Notes under the pieces: generated by a model
What the model saw: only the letters and a program-made list of their open reading frames with translations
Database searches by the model: none
Told to the model about the DNA's origin: nothing
From: Quercus robur
Taxonomy: Eukaryota; Streptophyta; Magnoliopsida; Fagales; Fagaceae
Direction of reading: 5' to 3'
DNA: 64,000 nucleotides
NCBI RefSeq assembly: GCF_932294415.1
Contig: NC_065541.1
Coordinates: 56,336,290 to 56,400,289 of the forward strand
Translations under genes and position numbers: made by a program
In this document: positions 12,001 through 23,312 of the stretch, piece after piece
Layout: each line of letters starts with the position of its first letter
How positions within the stretch are numbered: the first letter of the stretch is position 1

Positions 12001-13377
12001 CACGAAGGTACTGCGTTACTACGCTATGTATATTGGGCATTCGCTCCATGCATTGCTGCATTCCAATATTGCAGGCCAGTGATTAGTATTGACGGGACTC
12101 ATCTGTATGGTAAATACAAAGGGGTATTGATGATTGCAATGGCAACCGATGCTAACCAAAAGGTTTTGCCTCTCGCCTTCGCTGTTGTGGACAAGGAGTC
12201 AGGGGCTAGTTGGGGGTGGTTTTTAGAGTGTCTCAGGATTTCCATAGAGCATGTCATACCTAACGATGGCATTTGTATTATTTCTGACCGACATAAAGGT
12301 ATTAAATGTGCCATTCGAGAGTGGCCTAGACGTGAGGACGGAAGAGAACAGGTATATCATCGATATTGCCTTCGACATGTTGCTAGCAACTTCAACAGAC
12401 ACTTTGATAACCCGATTCTAAAGGCATTGGCCTTGAAAGCTGGATATGCGAGTAATGAAGCTAAATTTAAGTCCATAATGGAAACCATTAAGGAGGCCGA
12501 GATTAATTTACTGAGGGGTGTAGACCCTACTGATACGCGGATTGAACGTTATATGCCGTACACATATCTAGTGAGTGAGGATGTGGAGAAATGGACCCAG
12601 TCACATGATGGTGGAAGACGTTACGGGGCAATGACAACCAATATCTCCGAGTGCTTTAATGGGGTACTTAAAGGTGCCCACGGTTTGCCCATTGCTGCAA
12701 TGGTTCATTTCACTTGGTGCAAACTTGTTGCATATTTCCACGATCGACATAAACAAATTACTTCTGATCTCTCTCGAGGTAAGCTGTGGAGTGATTATGC
12801 AATGGATATCTATAGCAGAAATGAGCAGAAAATTGCAGGACACACTGTGAGGAATTTTAATCATGCAGAGGGTGTATATCAGGTGGTTACCCCATACAAT
12901 GACCATAGAGGTGGAGGGGGAAACCACAGTCATGAAGTGCGCATATTTGCTAGAACATGTGGTTGCAGAAAGTGGCAAAACTTGAAGATCCCTTGTTCAC
13001 ATGCAATTAAAGTTCTTCAAGATCTGCATCTCAATGCGACCAACTATATTGACCCATGTTACAGTTTGAACAACGCCATTCTCACATATTCACATAATTT
13101 TGTGGTACCAAAGTCAGAGTCTGAGTGGAGGGACGTTTCCGGACCACGATGGGTGCCTGACCCACTGCTGTTGCGGGGCACAAGTCGTCCTGTGAAGTCA
13201 AGAATAAGGAATGAAATGGATGAGGTACGGCGAGAACGGGGAAGCCAGAGGGAAGATCCGGACTTGAGGGAGACTCAACCGAGGCAACGATGCGGAGTGT
13301 GTCATCAAGAGGGGCATAACCATAGAAGTTGTCCCAATTCCCGTGGGGCATCGACAAGTGGTACTGCTATAAACTAG
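9094..13377 (+). CDS. MURA-type MULE transposase, two coding exons
   Basis: Seen: the large open frame in exon 2 (10595-13377) begins without an ATG. A mini-exon at 9094-9100 (ATGTCAA, donor GTAAGG) joins in phase to the acceptor at 10593-10594 (TAATAG), giving a 929-residue protein starting [12 protein letters not shown]. An acidic low-complexity region follows the N-terminal domain (about residues 180-240). The DDE core shows Asp502 in [14 protein letters not shown], Asp567 in IISDRHKGI and Glu688 in [14 protein letters not shown]-type finger [17 protein letters not shown] follows, then a terminal CCHC knuckle [14 protein letters not shown]. Known: this order is standard for MuDR/MULE transposases, which cut and paste via the TIRs. 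Inferred: complete and possibly functional, as no stop or frameshift is seen. The 1.5-kb first intron is AT-rich. The exon-1 assignment rests on phase and splice sites only. Confidence 0.88.
9416..9840. repeat. AT-rich low-complexity tract (TATATTTA)n
   Basis: About 420 bp of TATATTTATA-type simple sequence inside the first intron of the transposase gene, with a tandem TATACAACTATATATTTA variant near its right end. Its reading frames are low complexity and not genes. Confidence 0.9.
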
Positions 13378-14117
13378 GCAAGTGCCCTCACTGTTTTTAT
13401 ATAATATATTCAGAATTTCATTTTGTTATAGTTCTTTGCATTTGGAAACTAATGACCGTATTTTAATTTTTGGCAGGCAAGCGGAAACTCGATTTTGCTA
13501 AGTGACATTGTACGTGGGACTTGTGGTTATCTTCTGTATGGACAAGTGCTAGGTGACTATGTAGAGTATGTTGTATCAGTATGGAGAAGTGCTTGGTGAC
13601 TATGTAAAGTATGTTGTATCAGTATGGTTTAGTATGGACAAGTGGTAGGCAAATATGGGGACTATGTTGTATTTATTAGTTGTTATTTTGGTAATTGTTG
13701 AATGTTGTTGTAATTGAACTATTTGCTGTCTATTGTACTTGTTACTATAGTTGCGTTGTGCAGCTTTTGCCTCTAATGCCAGCAATTATATTACGGCTGG
13801 CATTAGTAGCTACTACTTTAAAGCACATTCAACCACAGGGCCCTCCTTTGAAGCATTTTGTTGCTAGTATTGAATGTATTTTGTCCGTTAATAGGGAACC
13901 TATAATGGGTATGAATAGTAACTGTTTGAATCCAGTTGTTTGCATATGATGTACGAGCCATTTACCAGTATCATATGCTTTGTATCTACTTGTTTATCGC
14001 TGCTCATGTTATGTGTTCTGGATCTAGTTTACTGCTGCAGGGGAAGGGAAACCAATTATGGTTTACTGCTGCACGAGTAGGTGCCAAAAACAAATAAAAC
14101 ACAAAAAAACCCCAGTA
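13378..14117. other. 3' flank of transposase gene
   Basis: This stretch holds no gene. It starts with a GTGCCCTCACTG-type 3' UTR. A tandem duplication of GGTGACTATGTAGAGTATGTTGTATCAG-type sequence lies at about 13533-13630. The remainder is unique, AT-rich sequence up to the hairpin at 14118. Confidence 0.5.
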
Positions 14118-14183
14118 GAAATCGACTCTCAGAGAGTCGATTTCCATAGGAAATCGACTATAAGATAGTCGACTTCCACTGGG
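14118..14183. repeat. Internal nested hairpin with AAATCGACT motifs
   Basis: CCCAGTAGAAATCGACT on the left pairs with AGTCGACTTCCACTGGG on the right. Inside are the smaller palindromes AAATCGACTCTC/GAGAGTCGATTT and AAATCGACTATA/AGTCGACTT. The motif is the same as in the two end clusters of the MULE but lies just beyond the transposase gene. It could be an internal copy or a relic of an older right end. Confidence 0.7.
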
Positions 14184-14745
14184 GGATTTTTTTTTTTTTT
14201 TTTTTAATCCAGTTGGGAACTAATTTCAACAGGCAAGTGAATAGGATTGAAGTGGACTAAAATAGACTGAATGAACCTAATAGACCGAATTGGACTGCAG
14301 TGAACCGAATGAACCTAAATGGACGGAATGGACCTAAGTGGACCGAATTGGACCAAAATAGACCAAAAGGACCAAATAGACTGAATTGGACCGAATTAAC
14401 CAAAGTGGACGTAAGTGAACCAAATTAGACCGAAATGGACCCAAGTTGAAATCGACTATAAGATGGTCGACTTCCACTGGGGGAATTTTTTTTTTTTTAA
14501 ATCCCAAGCATACACAATCAACAGGCAAGTGAATAGGATTGAAGTGGACTAAAATAGACTGAATGAACCTAATAGACCGAATTGGACTGCAGTGAACCGA
14601 ATGAACCTAAATGGACGGAATGGACGTAAGTGGACCGAATTGGACCGAAATTGACCAAAAGGACCAAATAGACTGAATTGGACCGAATTAACCAAAGTGG
14701 ACCTAAGTGAACCAAATTAGACCGAAATGGACCAAATGGGACTTA
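14149..14745. repeat. Two 299-bp units with TGGACCRAAT decamer array
   Basis: Units 14149-14447 and 14448-14745 each start with the AAATCGACTATAAGAT hairpin and CCACTGGGGG. A T run and CAACAGGCAAGTGAATAGG follow. Each then ends in about 200 bp of imperfect 10-mers such as TGGACCGAAT, TGGACCAAAA and AGGACCAAAT. The same decamer family recurs at 38.1 and 38.7-39.0 kb, outside the MULE. Confidence 0.85.
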
Positions 14746-15236
14746 ACATAAAGTCATAACCCTTGTAGGTCTTGCATGAAATACATATGCCAGATCAAAC
14801 GAGCGCTAAAGTTGATGCCAAAGTTGGCACTTGTAAATAAAGTCATAACCCATGTGTTTATAGTTTTGATCTTCATGGCGGTCAACATGAGACCTATTAT
14901 TGCCCAACTATAAAATGCTCACTGCTTGTGACTAAAAATTAAAACTGGTTTTTCAAACACTTAGATAAACCATCTTGCTTGTACAAAACCATCAGTCACG
15001 AATTGCTGAAAATGAAGTCTGGAAATTTTCAAACACTATTTGAAAGAATCTTAACACAAGTTGATCGGAGAAGTTCACAAAATATAAGCCAAACAATCTA
15101 TAGAGGAAGTTCATACATCAAAAGGCACCATGCTATTCTCTCATAACTTGACCAATCAAAGACTTAAAAATAAAACGTATTATGCAGCTCTTATATTAGT
15201 TGCTGGGAAGCATAAGCAGGTCTCCTTCCATTAAGT
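14746..15236. other. No gene recognised
   Basis: AT-rich sequence between the decamer array and the first captured exon. I see no open frame with family resemblance, no clear repeat ends and no RNA gene. Confidence 0.4.
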
Positions 15237-15399
15237 TTACGCAGAATATGGTATCCTCAAGGCCATTCTTTGGGCAAGCCAAGGTCTTTCTGAATCTGGG
15301 TCAATGAAACGAGGCATGAGGAACTGTTCTGCTTCTTCGTCTATCAATTCTCTAGCCCATGCGACCCTCTTTGATGGGCAACTACCTGGCCCATAGCAC
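15237..15399 (-). pseudogene. Captured 3' exon of pectinesterase 31-like gene
   Basis: Acceptor TTAATGCAG is followed by an exon reading CYGPGSCPSKRVAW, then ARELIDEEAEQFLM, then a segment ending MALRIPYSA and stop. Known: this is the C-terminus of PME31-type pectin methylesterases, cell-wall enzymes. Only the last exon was found here, so this is a fragment rather than a gene. The frame of the fragment is open. It lies on the same strand as the neighbouring captured fragments. Confidence 0.8.
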
Positions 15400-15814
15400 C
15401 TGCATTTTTAATTGAAGCATTCCATACTTATTTAGTGTGCTATTAAGAATAAACTTTCATAAACACAGCAGCATCCATTTCAGAAGAAAAGTCAAAGAAA
15501 AGAAAGTACAACCAACTCCACCAAAACAGTAATCCAACATGTTATCAATTCATTTTCATTTTCATCTCTACTCAGCATCAAAAAAAGGTTATCAATAAGC
15601 ATCTACACTTGTTACAAGCTACCAAATCATAATGGTAAAATTGCCGAAAATTTTATTGCAATTTATTAATTATATGGTAAAAAATGCGATGTTCATAATA
15701 AAGGCTTATGGTCATTAAGCACAGGAATTAGCAAGCAAATAATTTGAGAAGCATGGTGATGTGTGCTGGCAGCAGCCACACCAAATTGACTATGCTGGGA
15801 TTGGACGCTTACCA

Positions 15815-16066
15815 AGTTAATTGAGTCATACTTTTCATCAGCATCTGTAAAACAAGAAAGGTATGTTGTAAGCACTTCACACACTAATGTAGAATGACAA
15901 CAATTGAATTTAGCGGAAATTCATACAATCTAGTATCAAGTAATTACATAATTTTTTAAGGTAAAATACAAGAAGCCCAACCTGCACTGTGCTTTCTGCT
16001 GCTTTTGATGCCAGGTACAACCAGGTTGGAGCCACAAGACGCGGATCATATTCTGTCATACTCTTT
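15815..16066 (-). pseudogene. Captured cyclin C exons (fragment)
   Basis: Exon 16066-15948 encodes KSMTEYDPRLVAPTWLYLAS, then KAAESTVQVGLLVFYLKKL. The next exon (15844 to about 15815) starts YADEKYD. Known: these match the first cyclin box of plant cyclin C (CYCC1), the partner of CDK8 in the Mediator kinase module. The usual KAEES is KAAES here and the usual Cys is Trp. The N- and C-terminal parts of the family were not found, so it cannot make a full cyclin. Confidence 0.8.
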
Positions 16067-16129
16067 CTGAAAGCACAAAAAGAAGTTAAGCTTAGCAAGC
16101 AAAAGAGGTGATGGTATTTTTGTTTTTTG

Positions 16130-17344
16130 TTTTTGTTTTCTTGTTTTCACTTTCATCAGTCACTTCATCAAATTCAGAATCCTCAGTGGCATGTTCACTT
16201 TCAGAGTCACTCAACACATACCTTGTTTTCTAACTTGGTTCACCCTTTGAGGTCTTGCTCTTGCTGGTGCAACTTCAATAGTTTCTTCAGTACTGGCAGA
16301 AGTAGAAGCAGAACCCGAAAATTGCAATAATCATCATCATCATCATCAGATATCTCCGAAACAGTTGCCAAGGGCTTCTTCTTCTGTGCAGCAGCAGCCC
16401 TTTTGCTAGGTTCTTTCTTCTTGGCTGGTACTTTGGGCACTTCAGTCTCCATGGCTGTCAGGCATAAAAACAAAGAGAAATTTACTGTGGGAATACTTAC
16501 AGGAAAAACAGTCCAACACATTCCCAATGATCACGGTAAAAGATCATGGAAAAATTCACAAGAAACTAATTATTAGTGATGCTGAATCTGAAGTGGAAAC
16601 AAAAGTTGGTGCTTGTAACATGGAAAATTTTGAGCAATGTACATTACAGAATATGACGAGACAGCTTCTGCAACAGATTTTGCATTATTTGCCTTCTTAT
16701 TATTGTTCTTCCGTGGGTTCGTGGGTGCTTCTCTAGCAGACTTCATAGCAGCTTCACCCCTTGCTTTGCCTCTCATTTTCTTTCTTAACTCCTCTGACTC
16801 ACATCACTTCTCTCTAGCTCCTAAATGACATAAAACTAAAAACAGTCAACAAATAGACAACTACACAAAAAAAACAAATCATCACAAGGAATTGTTAATT
16901 TTTCAGTCATACATCGAGTTGCCCCTCCAAAGCATCAACATCTGTCCTCCAAAAGGACTTTGGAGTTTCCTTTCTCAAATCATCAACCTCCTTATTGGCC
17001 TTATCCCTTTCAGCGCATAACTCCTGAACCTTCTCAATGGTCAAGCTTCCAATTGCCATGGCCAGTAGATACTCATAATCACTTATCTGTACCCCATTAC
17101 TACTGTTGTCAGCAGGAGATTTCACTTCTGTTTCTTCTGTATCATCAGTTGCACCAGCAACTTCTGGCTCAACAGCTTTAGATCCAAATGGAAAAGGACT
17201 GAAACCTTTTGTTTGCAGCTCAACAAACAGATCAGCTCTCTTCCTATTACTTACAATGATCTCTCCCTTCACAACTGCAAGGATAAACCTAACCTTGTTT
17301 TCTAACTTCAACAACTCCATTTCACGTTTGTTCAGTACAAATTT
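16130..17344 (-). pseudogene. Captured DNA topoisomerase II C-terminal region
   Basis: Exon 17344-16913 is open for 144 codons (ELLKLENKVRFILAVVKGEI, SDYEYLLAMAIGSLTIEKVQ, ending GQLD before a GTATGA donor). Farther along are MRGKARGEAAMKSAREAP (about 16776-16720), METEVPKVPAKKKEPSKRAA (16452-16390) and SGSASTS..EETIEVAPARA (about 16315-16250). Known: this is the order found at the C-terminus of plant TOP2, just after the coiled-coil/tower region. Several frames are needed to read it, so the copy is broken. The ATPase and cleavage domains are absent. Confidence 0.85.
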
Positions 17345-17929
17345 CTGCACAAAATACAAAAACTGCAATTAATAATTGTTTCCCTAAGAAATGGCTGAAA
17401 TTATTGAGTATCAGTGTTCTATTTGTGTTCACACAACAGGCCATGACATCAAAGGCAAGATATAAATTCTATGAAGCAGCTTAAGAAGCTTGCAATTTTT
17501 GAAAGCGCCAAAGTTTTTCAGCAATTAGATTCTTCTGGAAAAAAAATACAAAAAATAATAATAATAAACAAAATAGATTCCAATATGTTTGACTGTAAGT
17601 CTGCTATAAGATGCTTCCAAAAAGAGAATTTACTTACTACATTCAGGATTTCCTAGAGATTAATATTCATGGAGGAAAAAAATAAATAAAAATAGATGCA
17701 CCTATAGAAATAAGATGCATCAGTGCATGTATTTATCAAAACAAGCTCAGGAAAACAAAAATCTAATTGCCTTTAAGTACATTCTCTACAGAATAGAAAA
17801 GACAGAACATCAGTTAAGGAATGAAGTTTCAAATTACAAATCAAATACAGATCATGAAGTACAGTTTCTAAGCAAAACATCTAACGGTCAAGGATTTTCT
17901 ACAATGTGAAACAGATGAGGTATGTTCAC
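17345..17929. other. Spacer between the two TOP2-derived pieces
   Basis: AT-rich sequence between the TOP2 exon and the second copy of the TOP2 tail. It may contain TOP2 intron sequence, but I recognise no exon in it. Confidence 0.4.
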
Positions 17930-18396
17930 CCTCAGTGGCATACCTTGTTTTCACTTTCATCAGTCACTTCATCAAATTCAGAATCCTCAGTGGCATGTTC
18001 ACTTTCAGAGTCACTCAACACATACCTTGTTTTCTAACTTGGTTCACCCTTTGAGGTGTTGCTCTTGCTGGTGCAACTTCAATAGTTTCTTCACTATTGG
18101 CAGAAGTAGAAGCAGAACCCGAATATTCTTCATTTTCAGTCACTTCATTTACCTTACCAACCCTTCCCAACACAGATCCACTTTTCTTGTTGAATGGAGA
18201 TGCCCTCATCTTTCTCACTTTCTTCTCCGGTGAAATCCTGGAATTTTCAGGAGGCTTTAACATGTCAGTTCAAAGCTTCTGGGCCAATGTCTGAGGCTGC
18301 TGCTTATTCGCTGCACCTCTCTTCTTTGCCGCTGCAGCAGCCCTTTTGCTAGGTTCTTTCTTCTTGGCTGGTACTTTGGGCACTTCAGTCTCCATG
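17930..18396 (-). pseudogene. Second copy of the TOP2 C-terminal tail
   Basis: Reads METEVPKVPAKKKEPSKRAA, then AAAKKRGAANKQQPQTLAQK, then (after a frame break) MLKPPENSRISPEKKVRKMR, ASPFNKKSGSVLGRVGKV and SGSASTSANSEETIEVAPAR. The plus-strand sequence at 17945-18115 is almost the same as 16150-16318, so the tail was duplicated within the block. The copy at 16130-16460 lacks the middle of this tail. Known: this is the acidic/basic disordered end of plant TOP2. Confidence 0.82.
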
Positions 18397-18679
18397 GCTG
18401 TCAGGCATAAAAACAAGATGTGATATGGTAGGGCTGTTATTGGGGGGTTCAATCACAAAATCAGTGATACAAAAATTGTATATGCAATGAATTCAGATCT
18501 ATTTAACAGATGTTCATATTGATCATGAATTTCAGAGTATCTAGTTGGATCTGAACTCATATCATGCCATATTCACATTGAATTGACAGTCATGTAACAT
18601 ACTTCATTATCACATATCACATAGCTAACTGTCTAATCCTATATAAATGGTTCAACCAAAAGTGGTGGAACATACCTGC

Positions 18680-21400
18680 GATGATCTCAGCTGCTGCATA
18701 GCAATCTCAACAGCTTTGCTCCCGCCTAAGAAATTTGGATTTGAAGAATTTATATAATCCATCTGAATGAAATAAGTTCATATATCAGCAGAAAACAATA
18801 CTGGCATTTGTGTGTCAAATTTGATGTTATTGAAAACAAGATGTGATCAGTAGAAAGACTGCCATCACATATGAAATTCTGCTGGTACCAAAGCACAATC
18901 ACTTATCATGTAAGAATCAAGAAAGCAAATGAATCAATCCCTTTCATTCCAGCAAGTGACCAAAACAACAGATTATCAAGGACATCAAAGGTGTAATGAA
19001 ATTATCTGAAAGCTGCAAAAGTATTGTAATTCGGTAATTCGTGATGCTTGATTTCGGGATACAAGCTTTCATATTCTGTTCTTTATGTTATTGTATAGCC
19101 AACACCATGGTTTTGTTTCTATTGATAGCAGGATATAAGTTTTTGATTTCTTATATCCGACTAGTAGTAAGCAATCAAACACTTAGATAAAACCTAATTT
19201 TCAAGCCTTCATTTTGCCTTTAAAATTCCAGTCCACATTTTGAAAGATATTAGTATATGTAATATCAGATTTCAAATGAATTTTGAAACTTGGTGATTCC
19301 ACTTTACCATCAATTAGCACAGATGCAATATGAAGTTCTAACTATAAACACTTTTGTGCCTACTTTGCCACCCATATATCTAATTACGTGCCATCCTAGA
19401 TTTTAAGTATAATATCATTGCCCACAGCTTTTTTTTTTTTTTTATATGTAATTTTAATTTACTAAAATTGGAAAAGCACATACAAGAAGTCTACAGAAAT
19501 TTAAAAAATAGAAAGAAACAAAAGAAAGCTAAAAGATTAGCGATACGAGTGCAAAGAGTCTAAAAACTCATCAGAGATAAGAGCAAAATTTAATTGAACG
19601 GAGATATTAGATAACCTCCATCTCAATAAGATTCACTATCATTCTCTCAGCAGGCTTTACGCCATCACGCAAAAACTTTCCCATGACTTCATCCATACGC
19701 CTTCTTAAGAAGGGAAACCTTTGCAACTCAGTTGCCTCACAAGCACGGCTCATCTGCAGGGAAACAAAATATTCTACATCTTGAAATTCATCACACAATA
19801 ACACAAAAGCAGAACTCATAAGAGCACAGCAAACTAGACTTGTATATGTCACCTTCACCAGTTCATCATAAACAAATCTGAGACACTAAAGACTAGGATC
19901 TAACAACCGAGCAATTTGTCTTCTAATCAAAACTTCAAACGGAACCTGAAACACCAATAAAGAATTCACCATCCAATCACCCATGGGAAACACAAAACAA
20001 ATACATCATATGCACCATTAAACAATCAAGAAAACAGATGGCTCACAGACTCCCCACTAGACTTACGCATGCATGGGCACACGCCCCTTTCAAAGAATAC
20101 AAATAAAAGCAGTCCACACAAACTCCATAGCCCAAATATTCCCAGCCCACAACAATAGGATCAAGTTCAAAGTTGTTTTCCCATCAACAAAAAAAAAGTT
20201 TAAAGATGTTTTATACATATAAGTACAAAATTTATTAGGAATAGAAAAGGGAAAGAGAACAATAATTGTCTGAATGAACCTTTCAAAGAATACAAATATA
20301 AAATACAGAGAATCAATAAACTCAAACAAAAGACACAAAGGTGGTTGTCTCCTAGAGCACGTATCCTGTCAAACAAAGACCACAAAATATGCTTTTTGAT
20401 TGCAAAAGTAGGACGTTCAACTCCATCAAAGACTCATCTGTAGCTTTCATACAACAGAATCCACATGACACACAAGGGCAAGGCTCACCACATGTTCGCT
20501 CCTCTGTGGCACTGAAACTCACCTTCCCAACATTCTAACAAATCAAGCACTAATTTAAGCATCACCCAAGCCAACCGAAACCAGGTGAAGGCAAATAATT
20601 TGTTGGTATATGTTGGTATATAGAGTGTCATATCCTAGTTAGCCATACAGCCTACATTATAGTCTCTGGATTTCTAAAACTAATTCCTCAGTTCTACTGA
20701 ACATTGAGATCTAATTACTCAGGAATCAAATTCTCATGAGTTTAGAAACTCATGAGAATCGTAAATGCTCAAGAATTTTTTTTTTATATAAAAAATCTAC
20801 CAAAAAACCATGCCCTTAAGGTTGTTCATCATAGAGCACAAATAAACAGTTTCCAGCAGAATATAAATCTAAATACGGATGATCAGATTCCATGATGAAA
20901 AAATCACGACATCATTCATGGATACAATACTTAAGATTATCTGATCTTACCAGTACTTTAATGCAATTATGGCATCATATGCCCTTATAGTTGTTCATCA
21001 TAGAGCACAAATAAACAGTTTCCAGCAGAATATAAATCTAAATATACACTTATAAAAAATATATATAAATCTAAATATGGATTATCAGATTCCATGAAGA
21101 AATCATGGCATCATACATGGATACAATACTTAAGATTATCCAATCTTACTAGTACTCTAGTACAATTATGGCATCATATATGCAAATACACCAGTTCCCC
21201 CAAACTTTGCAAACTACATGTAAGCACCAAAGAAGGCTAAAAATATTCTAGCAACTCACATATTTTATACTGCGTAACTTACTTTAGATTCAATAGCTTC
21301 TCCATACATTCGCAACTCTTTAACAATACTCATCATATGGAAATTGAACTCAGCGTTCAAACCTGGGAGAACCATTCTGATATGCTGCTCCAGAATCTGA
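18680..21400 (-). pseudogene. Captured dynamin-related protein fragment (DRP3-like)
   Basis: Pieces in order on the minus strand are: ILEQHIRMVLPGLNAEF (about 21400-21345); VPFEVLIRRQIARLLDPSL then a stop (about 19945-19890) followed by LRFVYDELVKV; MSRACEATELQRFPFLRRRM and VKPAERMIVNLIEMEV (about 19770-19613); and MDYINSSNPNFLGG with SKAVEIAMQQLRSSQ (18775-18690). Known: they match the middle (stalk) and early assembly part of plant DRP3-type dynamins, which divide mitochondria and peroxisomes. The GTPase domain is absent. An in-frame stop and long non-matching gaps show it is a pseudogene. Confidence 0.78.
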
Positions 21401-21786
21401 ATAGGAAACAAATAACATCAACAATGAAAAATCAAAAGAAAAAAAGAAATGAAAAATAATCAAGAGTAAGAGATCTGAATAGAAAACAAACAAAATCAAC
21501 AATGACCAGTCAAAAAACAGAACAAAAAATTAATAAAGACAACAAATTGTCTAAATAAGAAAGGGAAACAGAATCACAACCATTCCATTTTCCATTGCTC
21601 CAATATCTAAAAAGTTTAATTAGTAAAAAGTATATCATCTCATACACGCTATGCATTTAGTAATTTATATGAAAAGAAAAGCACTCAGCTGTTTCCTGTC
21701 TGCATCACCAATGGGACCATTTACAATTTTCAAAAGCTAAATGAAATTAAGCTTAACAGTAACCCCTAATTAATATTAATCGGCCT

Positions 21787-21905
21787 CTTTTTTATAAGTT
21801 TTGGCCCCAAGAGAGGGAGAAGGGAAGATTCGAACTAGTGAATACTGCCTAATGTGACATGGTCCCTAGCCGATTGTGCTACCCTTGGGGTTAATTTAAT
21901 AACAA
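21787..21905 (-). mobile_element. tRNA-derived SINE remnant
   Basis: On the minus strand there is an A-box-like TAGCACAATCGG, about 40 bp, then a B-box-like AGTTCGAATCTTC, and an A-rich end (ATAAAAAAG). This is the internal promoter layout of tRNA-derived plant SINEs. It is not a tRNA, because no cloverleaf closes. Confidence 0.6.
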
Positions 21906-22220
21906 AATGCAACAATTCCATGATGGGAGCTCTCAAAGACTCAAAAAAACCCATTTTTTTCCTTTGTTTGTAGCTGTGAAATTGAAGAGATTCAAGGAAG
22001 ACCCATTTGCCAAAAAACACCAATTTATGTACTTATACTCAATATTGAAAAAAACAAAACAAAAAAAAATTTAATGATAGGCTAACAAGAAAAGGCTAAT
22101 GACCGAAAAGCAGAGCATAAGCCCAACTTCTGCATGAAGTACAAATTCAAGCAATAAAGATTAATTACCTGAGCCGCAGAAGTTGCACCATGCCGTTTTG
22201 AGAGCTAACTCCGATCAGGT

Positions 22221-22573
22221 GCAATAATTGGGTTCTCAAAGTTACTCACCAGTGCATCTTTCGGAGGATCATATGGAGGCACGTTTTCAAGTTCTGCTTT
22301 ACAAGCAGCAAGAAAAAGTTAGCTTTAATGATTCTTTGTTACCGAGATTCTTCTTGCAACCTCACGTGTTCCACTTCTTTATATTTCTTTCTAATACCCC
22401 TTAGGAAAAAATATAAAGAAATGGAAGACCTGAGGAAGCAAGAAGAATCTCGGGAACATAGAATAATTAAAGCTAACTTTTTCTTGCTGCTGCAGAAGCA
22501 GAACTTGAAAACATGCCTCCATATGAACCTCCAAAAGATGTACTTGTGAGTAACTTTGAGAACCCCATTATTG
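22221..22573. repeat. 168-bp hairpin made from a duplicated gene fragment
   Basis: Arms 22221-22389 and 22406-22573 are reverse complements with about 19 differences in 168 bp (roughly 89% identity), around a 16-nt loop. Each arm holds two exon-like pieces: one reading EMEDLRKQEESREHRIIKA in the plus-strand arm, then, after an intron-like TTTTTCTTGCTGCTGCAG, one reading AELENMPPYEPPKDVLVSNF. I do not recognise the parent gene. A transcript from either strand would fold into a long double-stranded RNA. Confidence 0.85.
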
Positions 22574-22582
22574 ATTTATGCC

Positions 22583-22618
22583 TCAGGTCGTGGGTTATGA
22601 CGTGAACCCACGACCTGA
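22583..22618. repeat. Perfect 14-bp stem palindrome
   Basis: TCAGGTCGTGGGTT and its exact complement AACCCACGACCTGA flank an 8-nt loop ATGACGTG. It begins ten bases after the end of the long hairpin. Its function is unknown. Confidence 0.85.
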
Positions 22619-23312
22619 AGCTTTAAGCCCATTTTGACGAAAATACTTTTCAATAAAAAAAGATTAGAAACCTATTAGAAATAAGTCATGCCATGGAAAA
22701 CAACACACCCACGAACCATTTACAAATTTAATTGTATGAAGTAACCAACCTCAGTATTAATCCTTGCTTTGGATATGGCATCATCCTTGAGCAACTTCTT
22801 CAATACCTGCACAAAGTTCACTAACCATTAGCATCACAAGTTGAAAATCTCTATACACTGCCAATAACCAAAAAACCTCAAAACATAGTCACTTGCCTTA
22901 CGAAATGGAGAAACTATAAATAAACATAAGAGCTGAGGAAACAAGAAGAATATTGTCATCAAAGAAGCATTGATGCAACAAGTTTGTAGCTACTGCTGAA
23001 ACAGAACATAAAGCAAGATAGTTAGTTCTTGTTAATGCATGCACAAGGAAGCGGGAATTAAACTTGTTTTCATTAATAACAAGAGAACCATAGATAACCA
23101 CAAACACATGAATATGTACCTCGAAGATAACAGCAACAAGAATTGTATTATTCACAAACACATGAATATCTACCTCCAGCTAATGTCCCAACTGTACCTT
23201 TCACCTAGTTCAAATAATGTACATTAAAACCATTTTGGCCACAAATATAATTTCATGAACTTTTCAACACCAGCTTGAAATGTCCAGTTAAAGGAATAAG
23301 GTATCATTTGAG
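22619..23312. other. 3' flank of PMD gene, one unidentified exon-like piece
   Basis: Near 22810-22750 on the minus strand an open piece reads VLKKLLKDDAISKARINTEV, bounded by an acceptor-like CAG and a GTTGG donor. I cannot assign it to a family. The rest is AT-rich, with a short duplicated ACACATGAATAT(G/C)TACCTC motif at about 23105-23180, and should contain the 3' UTR of the PMD gene. Confidence 0.35.

Noticed and set aside
10606-13377. Transposase frame starting at 10606
   Set aside because: The first codon there is TTG and the frame is open upstream to the splice acceptor; the mini-exon at 9094 supplies an in-phase ATG.
14118-14183. 14.1-kb hairpin as the right end of a smaller 6-kb MULE
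   Set aside because: It lacks the GAGATGTTAC terminus found at the other ends and is itself duplicated in tandem with decamers. Kept only as an alternative.
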